A stretch of 64,000 nt of DNA, from the NCBI RefSeq assembly GCF_004362215.1, contig NZ_SNWR01000001.1, forward strand, positions 4,880,001 to 4,944,000, written 5' to 3'. This document shows positions 23,748 to 31,362 of the stretch, piece by piece. The stretch is from Paractinoplanes brasiliensis (lineage in GTDB: Bacteria > Actinomycetota > Actinomycetes > Mycobacteriales > Micromonosporaceae). Within the stretch, counting starts at the first letter, position 1; every line of letters begins with the position of its first letter. Under the pieces are notes generated by a model that saw only the letters and a program-made list of their open reading frames with translations, was not told where the DNA came from and made no database searches. A program made the position numbers and the translations under genes.

Positions 23748-24731
23748 GTGACGACGCTGGAGACTCCGCCCGCGAACACCCCCGCCATCACGCCCGATCA
23801 GCGCAAGCGCCGGATCGCGGGCATGGTGGTGTGGGCGGCGGCCTTCGCGGTGTTCGTGTGGCTGGTGGGTGTGCCCACCAGCGACCCGCTCACCGCTTTC
23901 GGCTGGCTCTGGCTGGCCACGATCGCCTGGCGCAACTATCTGCCGTGGCGTGAGCACCTGCTCTTCCTGCGCGACTGGGGTCCGGTCGTGGTGCTCCTGA
24001 TCGGTTACAACGTCTCCCGGGGCGCCGCCGACAAGCTGTTCGACCCGCACGTGACACCGCTGATCGACGCCGACGTCGCGATGTTCGGGTGGCTCACCGA
24101 CGGCAAGATCCCGACCGTCTGGCTTCAGGAGCACCTGTACGACCCCAACCACGTCCCCTGGTGGGAAGTGGTGACCACGATCGTCTACATCTCGCATTTC
24201 CTCACCGTGCCGACCGTGGCCGTGGTTCTGTGGCTGGCCAGCCGGCAGCTGTCCTACCGTTTCATCCGCCGCTGGATCGCGTTGAGCGTCGCGGGCCTTG
24301 TCACGTATTTCCTCTACCCGGCGGCGCCGCCGTGGTGGGCCTCGCAGTACGGCTACCTGACCGACGAGGTGGCCCGGTTCTCGTCACGCGGCCTCGACGT
24401 GATCGGCCTGCACGGCGCCGGCAACACCCTCAACGCCCTGCAGGTGCACCAGTCCAACCCGGTCGCCGCCATGCCGTCACTGCACACCGCGTACGCGATG
24501 ATGGCCGTCGCCTTCTTCCTGCCGATGGTGCGCCGGCGCTGGTGGCCGCTGCTGTTCGCCTACCCCCTGGCGATGACGTTCACGCTGGTCTACACGGGTG
24601 AGCACTACATCGTCGACGTGCTCGTGGGCTGGCTGTACGTGGCTGCCACGTTCGCCGCGGTCGGGCTGGCCGAGCGCTGGTGGAGCCGGCGCAAGGGTGC
24701 GTTAAGTTATCCGGGTGACTCAGCAACCTGA
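23748..24731 (+). CDS. PAP2-superfamily membrane phosphatase/transferase
   Basis: A 327-aa protein with about six membrane segments. The phosphatase motifs are AAMPSLHTAYAM (with SLH) and YTGEHYIVDVLVGWLY (with the catalytic His and metal/phosphate-binding residues). The long N-terminal region and the P-A-A-P-PWW segment before SLH resemble the inositol phosphorylceramide synthase / AUR1-like branch of PAP2 proteins in actinobacteria. It likely acts on a lipid phosphate at the outer membrane face. Its 3' end overlaps the dapB start. Confidence 0.85.
   Translation: MTTLETPPANTPAITPDQRKRRIAGMVVWAAAFAVFVWLVGVPTSDPLTAFGWLWLATIAWRNYLPWREHLLFLRDWGPVVVLLIGYNVSRGAADKLFDPHVTPLIDADVAMFGWLTDGKIPTVWLQEHLYDPNHVPWWEVVTTIVYISHFLTVPTVAVVLWLASRQLSYRFIRRWIALSVAGLVTYFLYPAAPPWWASQYGYLTDEVARFSSRGLDVIGLHGAGNTLNALQVHQSNPVAAMPSLHTAYAMMAVAFFLPMVRRRWWPLLFAYPLAMTFTLVYTGEHYIVDVLVGWLYVAATFAAVGLAERWWSRRKGALSYPGDSAT
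24703..24708 (+). promoter_or_regulatory. -10 element (TAAGTT) for leaderless dapB
   Basis: TAAGTT lies inside the end of the PAP2 gene and 6 nt before GTG 24715. Confidence 0.6.
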
Positions 24732-25473
24732 CTCGATCCGCGTCGGTGTTCTCGGCGCCCGGGGCCGCATGGGCCTCGAGGTCTGCAAGGCGGTCGACGC
24801 GGCCGGCGATCTGGAACTCGTCGCCATGATCGATCAGGGTGACGAGCTGTTCAAGGCGTCTGACGCCGGCGCCCAGGTGTTCGTCGACTTCACCACGCCC
24901 GACGTCGTGATGGACAACCTGCGCTGGGCCGTCGACCAGGGCATCTCCATGGTCGTGGGCACCACCGGCTTCACCGCGGAACGGCTCGAGCAGGTGCGCG
25001 GCTGGCTCGCCGCCAAGCCGGGCGTCGGCGTGCTGATCGCCCCCAACTTCGGGCTCGGCGCGGTGCTGATGATGCAGTTCGCGACGCGCGCCGCCCGCTA
25101 CTTCGAGTCCGTCGAGGTCATCGAGCAGCACCATCCGCGCAAGCTCGACGCCCCCAGCGGCACGTCGACGCACACGGCTGAACTGATCGCGCAGGCGCGG
25201 GCCGAGGCCGGCCTGGGCCCGATGCCCGACGCCACGAAGGAAGAGGTCGACGGCGCTCGCGGGGCTGACATCGACGGGGTGCGAGTTCATTCCGTACGGG
25301 CGTCGGGGCTGGTCGCCCACCAGGAGGTGCTGTTCGGGTCGCTCGGCGAGACGCTGACGATCCGCCACGACTCCCTCGACCGGGTGTCGTTCATGCCCGG
25401 CGTCCTGCTCGGCGTCCGCAAGATCCGCCAGCGCCCCGGCCTGACCGTCGGCCTGGACAGCTTCCTCGACTGA
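24715..25473 (+). CDS. dapB: 4-hydroxy-tetrahydrodipicolinate reductase
   Basis: A 252-aa NAD(P)H-dependent enzyme of diaminopimelate/lysine synthesis. The nucleotide-binding motif VGVLGARGRMG, the conserved GTTGFT, and the catalytic/substrate motif EQHHPRKLDAPSGTS are present. It overlaps the PAP2 gene by 17 bp but has its own leaderless promoter. dapA, the preceding step, lies about 5 kb downstream beyond accessory genes. Confidence 0.96.
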   Translation: MTQQPDSIRVGVLGARGRMGLEVCKAVDAAGDLELVAMIDQGDELFKASDAGAQVFVDFTTPDVVMDNLRWAVDQGISMVVGTTGFTAERLEQVRGWLAAKPGVGVLIAPNFGLGAVLMMQFATRAARYFESVEVIEQHHPRKLDAPSGTSTHTAELIAQARAEAGLGPMPDATKEEVDGARGADIDGVRVHSVRASGLVAHQEVLFGSLGETLTIRHDSLDRVSFMPGVLLGVRKIRQRPGLTVGLDSFLD

Positions 25474-25513
25474 CATCTCACGGGGGGACGAGCGCCGGCT
25501 GGACCTCGGCCGA

Positions 25514-25519
25514 TAGGTT
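25514..25519 (+). promoter_or_regulatory. -10 element (TAGGTT)
   Basis: TAGGTT lies 8 nt before GTG 25528, the start of a membrane-anchored hypothetical gene. Confidence 0.5.
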
Positions 25520-25527
25520 GTCTCGCT

Positions 25528-25965
25528 GTGAACCAGCTATCCGTCCGTGGCATCCGGGTCCGGGTGATCGCCACCCTGGTCGCCGGGGCGCTGCTGCTCG
25601 CCGGCACCCTGTGGGGCACCGACGACGACTTCCCGTTCGGCCCCTTCCGGATGTATTCGACGGCGCCCGACCCCAACGGTGACGCGCGTGACACCCGCGT
25701 CGAGGGCGTCGACGCCGAGGGCCGGACGGTGGCGATCACCGAGGGCAACAGCGGCATTCGCCGGGCCGAGATCGAGGGGCAACAGCAGGCGTACGTGGAC
25801 GACCCCTCCCGCCTGAGCCGGGTCGCCGCCGCCTATGCGGAGCACACGCCCGGCGCCGCTCCGCTCAGCTCGGTGCGCATCGTGGTGCGCTGGCACGGCA
25901 TCGAGCACGCGCGCCCCACCGGCGCCTGGCGGGACGAGGTCGTCGCCGAATGGAAGCGCCCGTGA
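25528..25965 (+). CDS. Membrane-anchored hypothetical protein next to HTTM gene
   Basis: A 145-aa protein with one N-terminal hydrophobic segment (VIATLVAGALLLAGTLWG) followed by DDDFPFGPFRMYS and a hydrophilic domain, probably outside the membrane. No named domain is recognised. Its stop overlaps the GTG of the HTTM gene, so the two are co-translated. The motif FPFGPFRMY after the membrane anchor looks conserved-like. Function may be linked to the HTTM partner (inference from overlap). Confidence 0.7.
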   Translation: MNQLSVRGIRVRVIATLVAGALLLAGTLWGTDDDFPFGPFRMYSTAPDPNGDARDTRVEGVDAEGRTVAITEGNSGIRRAEIEGQQQAYVDDPSRLSRVAAAYAEHTPGAAPLSSVRIVVRWHGIEHARPTGAWRDEVVAEWKRP

Positions 25966-26852
25966 ACAGCCAAGATGCGCCCACCGCCGGGCGAAACGTG
26001 GCCCTGCGGTGGCTGTTCGCGCCGGTGCCGTTGGGGCGGGTCGCCGCCTTCCGTACGCTGGTGTACGTCTTCGTCGCCCTCGACCTGACCGTCTTCACGC
26101 CGTGGGTGCGCTTGCACGCCAACACCCCGGGTGAGCTGTACGAACCGCTGCTCGTCGGCCGGATCCTGCCGCTGCCCACGCCGACCCACTTCCTCGTGTG
26201 GGCGGTCTTCTGGGCGCTCCTCGCGCTCTCGCTCGCGGCTGCCACCGGTCGCGCGCCCCGCATCCTGGGCTGGGCCGTCTTCGCGCTCTACTTCGAGTGG
26301 ATGATCATCGCGATGAGCTACGGGAAGGTCGACCACGACCGGGTCGGTCTGCTGGTGGCGTTGGCGGTGCTGCCGACGATCGGCAAGGCCCGCTTCGGCG
26401 ACAAGTCGCTGTCCGAGGCCGCCGGGTGGGCCCTGCGGGTCACCCAGATCGCCGTGATCTGCACGTACTTCCTGGCCGCGTGGGCCAAGCTGCGGTTCGG
26501 CGGCATCGACTGGCTGACCAGCGCGGTGCTGGCCCAGGCGATCATCCGCCGGGGCACGTGGGTGGCCGACGAGATCGCGGTGATCCCCGGGCTGCTGATC
26601 GCGGCGCAGGTCGGCATCATGCTGTTCGAGCTGCTGAGCCCGTTGATCTTCGTGGTGCCGCAGCGGTTCCGGTGGATGGGCGTGGCGTTCTTCTACTCGT
26701 TCCACGTCATGACGTTCTCGATGATCACCATCTCGTTCGCCCCGCACCTGGTGGCGATGGCGAGCTTCCTGTCGCTCGAGAGGGTGCGGCCCGTCGAGTG
26801 GGCGCGCCGCCGCCTGAGACGTACGGAGGTCGCGCCGGAGCCGTCCACGTGA
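25962..26852 (+). CDS. HTTM-domain (vitamin K-dependent carboxylase-like) membrane protein
   Basis: A 296-aa protein with several membrane segments. It starts with RVAAFRTLVYVFVALDLTVF and includes DHDRVGLLVALAVLPT, AAWAKLRFGGIDWLTS and GVAFFYSFHVMTFSMI, the pattern of HTTM (horizontally transferred transmembrane) proteins related to gamma-glutamyl carboxylase. In bacteria these genes are often beside or fused to DCC thiol-redox proteins; one lies 380 bp downstream on the opposite strand. GTG 25962 overlaps the upstream stop; an in-frame ATG at 25950 is also possible. The reaction is unknown. Confidence 0.7.
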   Translation: MNSQDAPTAGRNVALRWLFAPVPLGRVAAFRTLVYVFVALDLTVFTPWVRLHANTPGELYEPLLVGRILPLPTPTHFLVWAVFWALLALSLAAATGRAPRILGWAVFALYFEWMIIAMSYGKVDHDRVGLLVALAVLPTIGKARFGDKSLSEAAGWALRVTQIAVICTYFLAAWAKLRFGGIDWLTSAVLAQAIIRRGTWVADEIAVIPGLLIAAQVGIMLFELLSPLIFVVPQRFRWMGVAFFYSFHVMTFSMITISFAPHLVAMASFLSLERVRPVEWARRRLRRTEVAPEPST

Positions 26853-26899
26853 CGCACCGCGGCGTCAACGGCCCATTCCGCCGGTGCCCGGGCTTGCCC

Positions 26900-26968
26900 T
26901 GACCGCTGGGCTGCCTTGACCGCTGGGCTGCCTTGACCGCTGGGCTGCCTTGACCGCTGGGCTTGCCC
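26900..26968. repeat. 17-bp tandem repeat, four copies
   Basis: TGACCGCTGGGCTGCCT occurs at 26900, 26917 and 26934 exactly and at 26951 with one insertion and changes. It lies in the 378-bp spacer between the converging HTTM and DCC genes. Confidence 0.9.
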
Positions 26969-27045
26969 TGACTGCGGCGGGCAGGCGCCTTCCGGGCGCG
27001 GTTGGGCGCGTGGCGGCCGCGGTCGGCCGTGTGGCGGCCGCGGTT

Positions 27046-27193
27046 GCGCGTGCGGCGGTTGGGCGTGTGGCAGGCCGCGGTTGCGCGTGCGGCGGTTGGG
27101 CGTGTGGCAGGCCGCGGTTGCGCGTGCGGCGGTTGGGCGTGTGGCAGGCCGCGGTTGCGCGTGCGGCCGTTGGGCGTGTGGCAGGCCGCGGTT
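27046..27193. repeat. 37-bp tandem repeat, four copies
   Basis: Units at 27046, 27083, 27120 and 27157 are identical except for one base in the last. Degenerate copies precede from about 27000. There are no spacers between units, so this is not a CRISPR array. Together with the 17-bp array it fills most of the HTTM-DCC spacer. Confidence 0.92.
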
Positions 27194-27230
27194 GTCGTGT
27201 GGCCGGTGAGGCAGTCGGGCTTCGACCTGG

Positions 27231-27632
27231 TCAGGCGTCCTTGCCGTAGAGCAGGTCGCGCTGGGCCTGGGGGAGCGAGCACGCCGCCGTGCCCCCGGGC
27301 AGCAGGTGGCGGTGGTCGGCGACCCAACGGTAGGCCGGCCACGCCGCCAGGCGCACCGGGCCGAGCTGCAGCGCGCCGCCTGCCAGCTGCCAGCCGCGGC
27401 CCGCGTCGCGCAGCATCAGGGCGATCGCATCGGGTCCGGAGGCGGTGCTCCCGTCGGCGCCCACCCACTGCACGGCTTCCTCGCACTGCTCGACCGTCAG
27501 GCCCAGCGACTCGAGGTCGGCGAACTGCCACGGGACGACCCGGGCATGCGTCGGTATGCGCGTCTCGATGAACTCGGCGCACGTCGTGCAGAACGAGCAG
27601 TCGCCGTCATAGACGAAGGTCGGCGTGGTCAC
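27231..27632 (-). CDS. DCC-family thiol-disulfide oxidoreductase (DUF393)
   Basis: A 133-aa protein starting with TFVYDGDCSFCTTCAEF. The DxDCxxC motif (Cys12 and Cys15) defines the DCC family, thioredoxin-fold proteins thought to exchange disulfides. No signal peptide was seen. The GTG start is 4 nt after the stop of the GNAT gene, which should be co-transcribed. It faces the HTTM gene, and DCC-HTTM association is a known genomic pattern. Confidence 0.85.
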   Translation of the reverse strand: MTTPTFVYDGDCSFCTTCAEFIETRIPTHARVVPWQFADLESLGLTVEQCEEAVQWVGADGSTASGPDAIALMLRDAGRGWQLAGGALQLGPVRLAAWPAYRWVADHRHLLPGGTAACSLPQAQRDLLYGKDA

Positions 27633-27636
27633 GCCC

Positions 27637-28200
27637 CTATTCTCCGCTCACGGCCACGTGCAGCCGGAGCTGGGGGACGAGCATGTCGTCCACGTCCAGC
27701 GCGCGGCCGGCCCCGTCGGGCTCCCACCCGGCCGAGGTCAGGAACTTCTGCATCGCCTTGTCCTGTTCATAGGCCCAGGCCACCGCGTACGCGAAATTGT
27801 CGTCACGCCAGTGGGCGACCGCGGCCGACAGCAGGCGGCTGCCGTGCCCACGCCGGCCCCAGCGCGGCTCGACCAGCAGGTCGGTGATCGCGGCCACGGT
27901 GTCGGGCAGCGGCGGTTCCTCCGGGGCGAGGGCCTGTTCGTCGGCCGGCCCGAACGCCGCGAAGCCGACCGTGCTCGACGCCGTCTCGCCCTGTTCGACC
28001 GCGACCAGCACCCGATGGCGCTCCGTCGGCGGGTTCTCGATCGCCTCGGCCCAACCCCTTCCCAGGTACGCCTCGTCGAGGTTCGCCAGGACGTGGGCGG
28101 GGAACATGCGCCGATACGCCGTACGCCACGTGGCCAGCTGGATGCGAGCGATCTCCGCCGCGTCGTCGGGGCGGGCGGGGCGGACGAAGCCGATTGCCAT
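27637..28200 (-). CDS. GNAT-family N-acetyltransferase
   Basis: A 187-aa protein with the GNAT pattern: IGFVRPARPDDAAEIARIQLATW at the start, the beta4 strand AITDLLVEPRWGRRGHGSRLL carrying the acetyl-CoA pyrophosphate loop (RRGHGS), and a C-terminal NFAYAVAWAYEQDKAMQKFL helix. The substrate is unknown. A TAGGCT -10 element lies 6 nt before the ATG, indicating a leaderless transcript shared with the DCC gene. Confidence 0.87.
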   Translation of the reverse strand: MAIGFVRPARPDDAAEIARIQLATWRTAYRRMFPAHVLANLDEAYLGRGWAEAIENPPTERHRVLVAVEQGETASSTVGFAAFGPADEQALAPEEPPLPDTVAAITDLLVEPRWGRRGHGSRLLSAAVAHWRDDNFAYAVAWAYEQDKAMQKFLTSAGWEPDGAGRALDVDDMLVPQLRLHVAVSGE

Positions 28201-28206
28201 GCGGGG

Positions 28207-28212
28207 AGCCTA
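28207..28212 (-). promoter_or_regulatory. -10 element (TAGGCT, reverse strand)
   Basis: On the reverse strand TAGGCT lies 6 nt before ATG 28200 of the GNAT gene. Confidence 0.6.
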
Positions 28213-28252
28213 CCGAGACCCCGCGTACGGGAAACTTGTCGTACCCCTCCTC

Positions 28253-28258
28253 TACGGT
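28253..28258 (+). promoter_or_regulatory. -10 element (TACGGT)
   Basis: TACGGT lies 8 nt before ATG 28267 of the AlkX-like gene; the divergent GNAT promoter is 40 bp away. Confidence 0.5.
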
Positions 28259-28266
28259 GCTCCTCG

Positions 28267-29496
28267 ATGGCACTCCCAGATTCTCTTTCGATCGCGCAGG
28301 CCCGCCGGGTGACGCTGGCCGCGCAGGGTTTCGCCGACCCCAAGCCGGGTGGCGTGACCGACCTGCGGCATCTCCGCCGGGTGCTGCGCCGGGTCCACCT
28401 GATCCAGATGGATTCGGTCAACGTCCTGCAGCGGGCTCACTTCATGCCGCTCTACAGCCGCCTCGGGCCCTATCCGGCCGAGCTGCTCGAGCGGGCGGCC
28501 TATCGCAAGCCGCGCGACCTGTTCGAGTTCTGGGGTCACGAGGCGTCGCTGATCACCACCGATCTGCAGCCGCTGTTCCGCTGGCGTATGGCCCGCGCGG
28601 CCGAGATGGCCTGGGGCAACATGCGTCGCGTGGCCGAGGAACAGCCCGAGCTCGTCGAACGCGTGCTCGGCGTGGTGCGTGACCGCGGGCCGATCACCGC
28701 GGCCGAGATCGAGCACGACGAGCCCCGCCGCAAAGACCACTGGGGGTGGAACTGGTCGGCGGTCAAACAGGCCCTCGAGTGGCTGTTCTACTCCGGCCAG
28801 ATCACCGCGGCCGAGCGCACGTCGTCGTTCGCCCGGCGTTACGACCTGCCCGAGCGGGTGTTGCCTCAGGCCGTGCTCAACGCTCCGACCCCCGCGCCGG
28901 CCGACGCCTTCCGGTCCCTGGTCGAGCTCTCGGCCCGCGCCCTCGGGGTGGCCGCCGAGCCCGAGCTGCGTGATTACTTCCGCCTCCCGGTCGACGGCTT
29001 CAAGCAGGCGGTCGCCGAGCTGGTCGACGATCAGGTGCTGCGCCCGGTCAGCGTCCCCGGCTGGAAGCAGCCGACCTATCTGCATCGCGACGCCCGGCTG
29101 CCCCGGTGGGTTCGCGCGGCCACATTGGTCAGCCCGTTCGACCCGCTGATCTGGGAGCGGGGCCGCACCGAGCGGCTGTTCGGCATGAATTACCGCATCG
29201 AGATCTACGTGCCCGCCGCCCAGCGGCTCTACGGCTATTACGTCCTGCCGTTCCTGCTCGGCGAGCAGCTGACGGCCCGGGTCGATCTCAAGGCCGACCG
29301 CAAGACCGGCCGGCTGCTCATCCCGGCCGCCTGGCTCGAGCCCGGCGCCGACCCCGAGGAGACGGCCGCCGCCCTCGCCGCCGAGCTGCACCGCCTGGCC
29401 GGCTGGCTGGGCCTCGCCGAGGTGACGCTCCCCGAACGTGGCGACCTGGCCGACCCCCTGACCACGGCGCTGAGGGCGGTCAGCTTGAGCGGCTAG
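28267..29496 (+). CDS. YcaQ/AlkX-type winged-helix DNA glycosylase (HTH_42)
   Basis: A 409-aa protein, the same length as E. coli YcaQ. The N-terminus ARRVTLAAQGF and the motif IQMDSVN (Q47-M48-D49) match the QxD active-site signature of the AlkX/YcaQ branch, which opens DNA interstrand crosslinks and excises alkylated bases. AREFDRFH-type late motifs appear as SPFDPLIWERGRTERLFGMNY and LKADRKTGRL. The start is ATG 28267, giving the family length. The open frame runs upstream to 27625 through the GNAT gene and is not used. Confidence 0.85.
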   Translation: MALPDSLSIAQARRVTLAAQGFADPKPGGVTDLRHLRRVLRRVHLIQMDSVNVLQRAHFMPLYSRLGPYPAELLERAAYRKPRDLFEFWGHEASLITTDLQPLFRWRMARAAEMAWGNMRRVAEEQPELVERVLGVVRDRGPITAAEIEHDEPRRKDHWGWNWSAVKQALEWLFYSGQITAAERTSSFARRYDLPERVLPQAVLNAPTPAPADAFRSLVELSARALGVAAEPELRDYFRLPVDGFKQAVAELVDDQVLRPVSVPGWKQPTYLHRDARLPRWVRAATLVSPFDPLIWERGRTERLFGMNYRIEIYVPAAQRLYGYYVLPFLLGEQLTARVDLKADRKTGRLLIPAAWLEPGADPEETAAALAAELHRLAGWLGLAEVTLPERGDLADPLTTALRAVSLSG

Positions 29497-29497
29497 A

Positions 29498-29745
29498 GGG
29501 CGCGGCCGGCTGCGGCCTATCAGCGCGGCCGGCTGCGGCTTGTCAGCGCGGCCGGCTGCGGCCTATCGGCCGGCTGCGGCTTATCAGCGCGGCCGGCTGC
29601 GGCCTATCGGACGGCTGCGGCTTATCAGCACGGCCGGCCGCGGCCTACCGGACGGCTGCGGCGCACCAGCACGGCCGGCCGCGGACTACCGGACGGCTGT
29701 GGTCCATCGGTACGACGGCTGTGGCCCGTCGGCGCGGGCCGATCG
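29498..29745. repeat. Interspersed 23-bp and 18-bp tandem repeats
   Basis: Units close to ATCAGCGCGGCCGGCTGCGG and ATCGGACGGCTGCGGCTT alternate through about 250 bp between the AlkX-like gene and the DUF2752 gene. Related GGTGATCAGC pieces continue to about 29810. No gene was seen here. Confidence 0.8.
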
Positions 29746-29820
29746 AGGGCGATCGGCTGAGCGGTTGAGGGTGATCAGCCCGGCCCGATCGAGGGGTGAT
29801 CAGCGCGGGCGGTGCCGGTG

Positions 29821-29826
29821 TACCGT
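29821..29826 (+). promoter_or_regulatory. -10 element (TACCGT)
   Basis: TACCGT lies 7 nt before ATG 29834 of the DUF2752 gene. Confidence 0.5.
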
Positions 29827-29833
29827 GGCGGGC

Positions 29834-30388
29834 ATGACCACCGCCACCTCGCGCCCGTGGCTGGACGATCAGCCGGTGCAGGGTCCGCCGGTGCCGCCCG
29901 AGTGGCTGGCATATTACGCGCAGCAGCAGGCCGCCCGCGAGCCCGACCGGGTTACCCGTTTCGTCCAGAAATTCTGGACCAGGTCGCCGATCTGGGCCGC
30001 CCCGGTGGCGCTTCTGGTCTGCATGGGCGGGGCGGTCGGCTACACCCTGGCCTCCCACCCGGCCGAGGCCGGCGCCGGTGACGCCCCCACCTGCCTGCTG
30101 AAATACACCACCGGTTTCGTCTGCCCGGGCTGCGGCGGCACCCGCGCGGCGTGGTATCTGCTGCACGGCGACCTGCCCGCCGCCGCCCGCCACCACGCCC
30201 TGTTCACCTTCGCGGTCCCCTTCCTCCTTTACCTGTACGTCGCCTGGGCCGCGAAACGCCTCTTCAAGTGGAACGTTCCCCAGCTCAACCTCAGCCCGGC
30301 CGTTCTGATCACGTTTGTCGCTGTCTGGGCGGTCTGGAGTGTGCTGCGCAACCTGCCCTGGGCCCCGTTCACCGCGCTCTACGTCTGA
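29834..30388 (+). CDS. DUF2752 membrane protein
   Basis: A 184-aa protein with three hydrophobic segments. The family signature is PTCLLKYTTGFVCPGCGGTRA followed by YLLHGDLPAAARHH; the CPGCGGTR motif may bind metal or form a redox site at the membrane. A Pro-rich, hydrophilic N-terminus of about 55 residues precedes the first segment. The start ATG 29834 has a leaderless-type -10. Function is not known for the family. Confidence 0.85.
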   Translation: MTTATSRPWLDDQPVQGPPVPPEWLAYYAQQQAAREPDRVTRFVQKFWTRSPIWAAPVALLVCMGGAVGYTLASHPAEAGAGDAPTCLLKYTTGFVCPGCGGTRAAWYLLHGDLPAAARHHALFTFAVPFLLYLYVAWAAKRLFKWNVPQLNLSPAVLITFVAVWAVWSVLRNLPWAPFTALYV

Positions 30389-30401
30389 CCGGGCCGTCCT
30401 A

Positions 30402-30407
30402 TAGGTT
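30402..30407 (+). promoter_or_regulatory. -10 element (TAGGTT) for leaderless dapA
   Basis: TAGGTT lies 6 nt before ATG 30414, supporting that ATG over the in-frame GTG at 30408. Confidence 0.6.
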
Positions 30408-30413
30408 GTGGGT

Positions 30414-31307
30414 ATGACGCACGACCCGCGACCCTTCGGACGGTTGCTGACCGCGATGGTCACCCCGTTCGCCCCGGACGGCTCCCTCGACGTCGAGGGC
30501 GCGGCGAAACTGGCCACCTATCTCGTCGACGAGCAGCGCAACGACGCGCTCGTCGTCAGCGGCACTACCGGCGAGTCGCCGACGACCACCGACGCGGAAA
30601 AGGAAACCCTGCTCCGGGCCGTGGTCGACGCGGTGGGTGACCGGGCCCGGATCGTCGCGGGTGTGGGCACCAACAACACCGCCCACACGGTCGAGCTGGC
30701 GCACGCCGCGGAAAAGGCCGGCGCACACGGCCTGCTGGTCGTGACGCCGTATTACAACAAACCGCCGCAGGCGGGCGTGGCCAAGCACTTTCTCACCGTC
30801 GCCGACTCGGTCGGCCTGCCGGTGATGGTCTACGACATCCCGCACCGTGCCGGCACAGAGATCGCCACCGAGACGATGTGCCGCATCGCCGAGCACGATC
30901 GCATCGTGGCGGTCAAGGACGCCAAGGGCGACCTCATCGCCAGCTCCTGGGTGCTCAGCCGCACCGATCTGGCCTACTACTCCGGCGACGACGCGGCCAC
31001 GCTGCCGCTGCTGTCGATCGGCGGCATCGGCCTGGTCGGCACGTCCACCCATTTCACCGGCGTGCTCGCCAAAGACATGATCGAGGCGTTCGAGCGTGGC
31101 GACAACGCCGCCGCCCTGGCCCTGCATCGGCAGGCGATGCCGCTGTTCACCGGCATCTTCCGTGTCCCCGGCACCATGCTGGTCAAGGCGGGGCTGAACG
31201 CCCAGGGCCGCCCGGCCGGCCCGGTGCGCTCGCCGCTGGTCGACGCGACCGCCGCCGAGCTCGACCAGCTGCGCCAGGACGCGGCCGCCGCCGGCATCAC
31301 CCTGTGA
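30414..31307 (+). CDS. dapA: 4-hydroxy-tetrahydrodipicolinate synthase
   Basis: A 297-aa aldolase-type enzyme that condenses pyruvate and aspartate semialdehyde in lysine/DAP synthesis. Motifs seen: GTTGESPTT, TPYYNKPPQAG (catalytic Tyr) and VAVKDAKGD, whose first Lys forms the Schiff base. The promoter spacing fixes ATG 30414. It precedes the RNase J gene, a dapA-rnj order also found in mycobacteria. Confidence 0.95.
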   Translation: MTHDPRPFGRLLTAMVTPFAPDGSLDVEGAAKLATYLVDEQRNDALVVSGTTGESPTTTDAEKETLLRAVVDAVGDRARIVAGVGTNNTAHTVELAHAAEKAGAHGLLVVTPYYNKPPQAGVAKHFLTVADSVGLPVMVYDIPHRAGTEIATETMCRIAEHDRIVAVKDAKGDLIASSWVLSRTDLAYYSGDDAATLPLLSIGGIGLVGTSTHFTGVLAKDMIEAFERGDNAAALALHRQAMPLFTGIFRVPGTMLVKAGLNAQGRPAGPVRSPLVDATAAELDQLRQDAAAAGITL

Positions 31308-31362
31308 AGCCGGCCGGCACCGCCCTGTAAACGGCATCATCGACGAAAGACAGATAAACCGA

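Noticed and set aside
27046..27193. CRISPR array (37-bp repeats)
   Set aside because: The units abut directly without spacers, and no cas genes are nearby.
26865..27230. Pro/His/Arg-rich reverse-strand protein from the repeats before the DCC gene
   Set aside because: The frame crosses the 37-bp units, whose length is not a multiple of three, so no stable peptide repeat forms; there is no start or ribosome binding site support.
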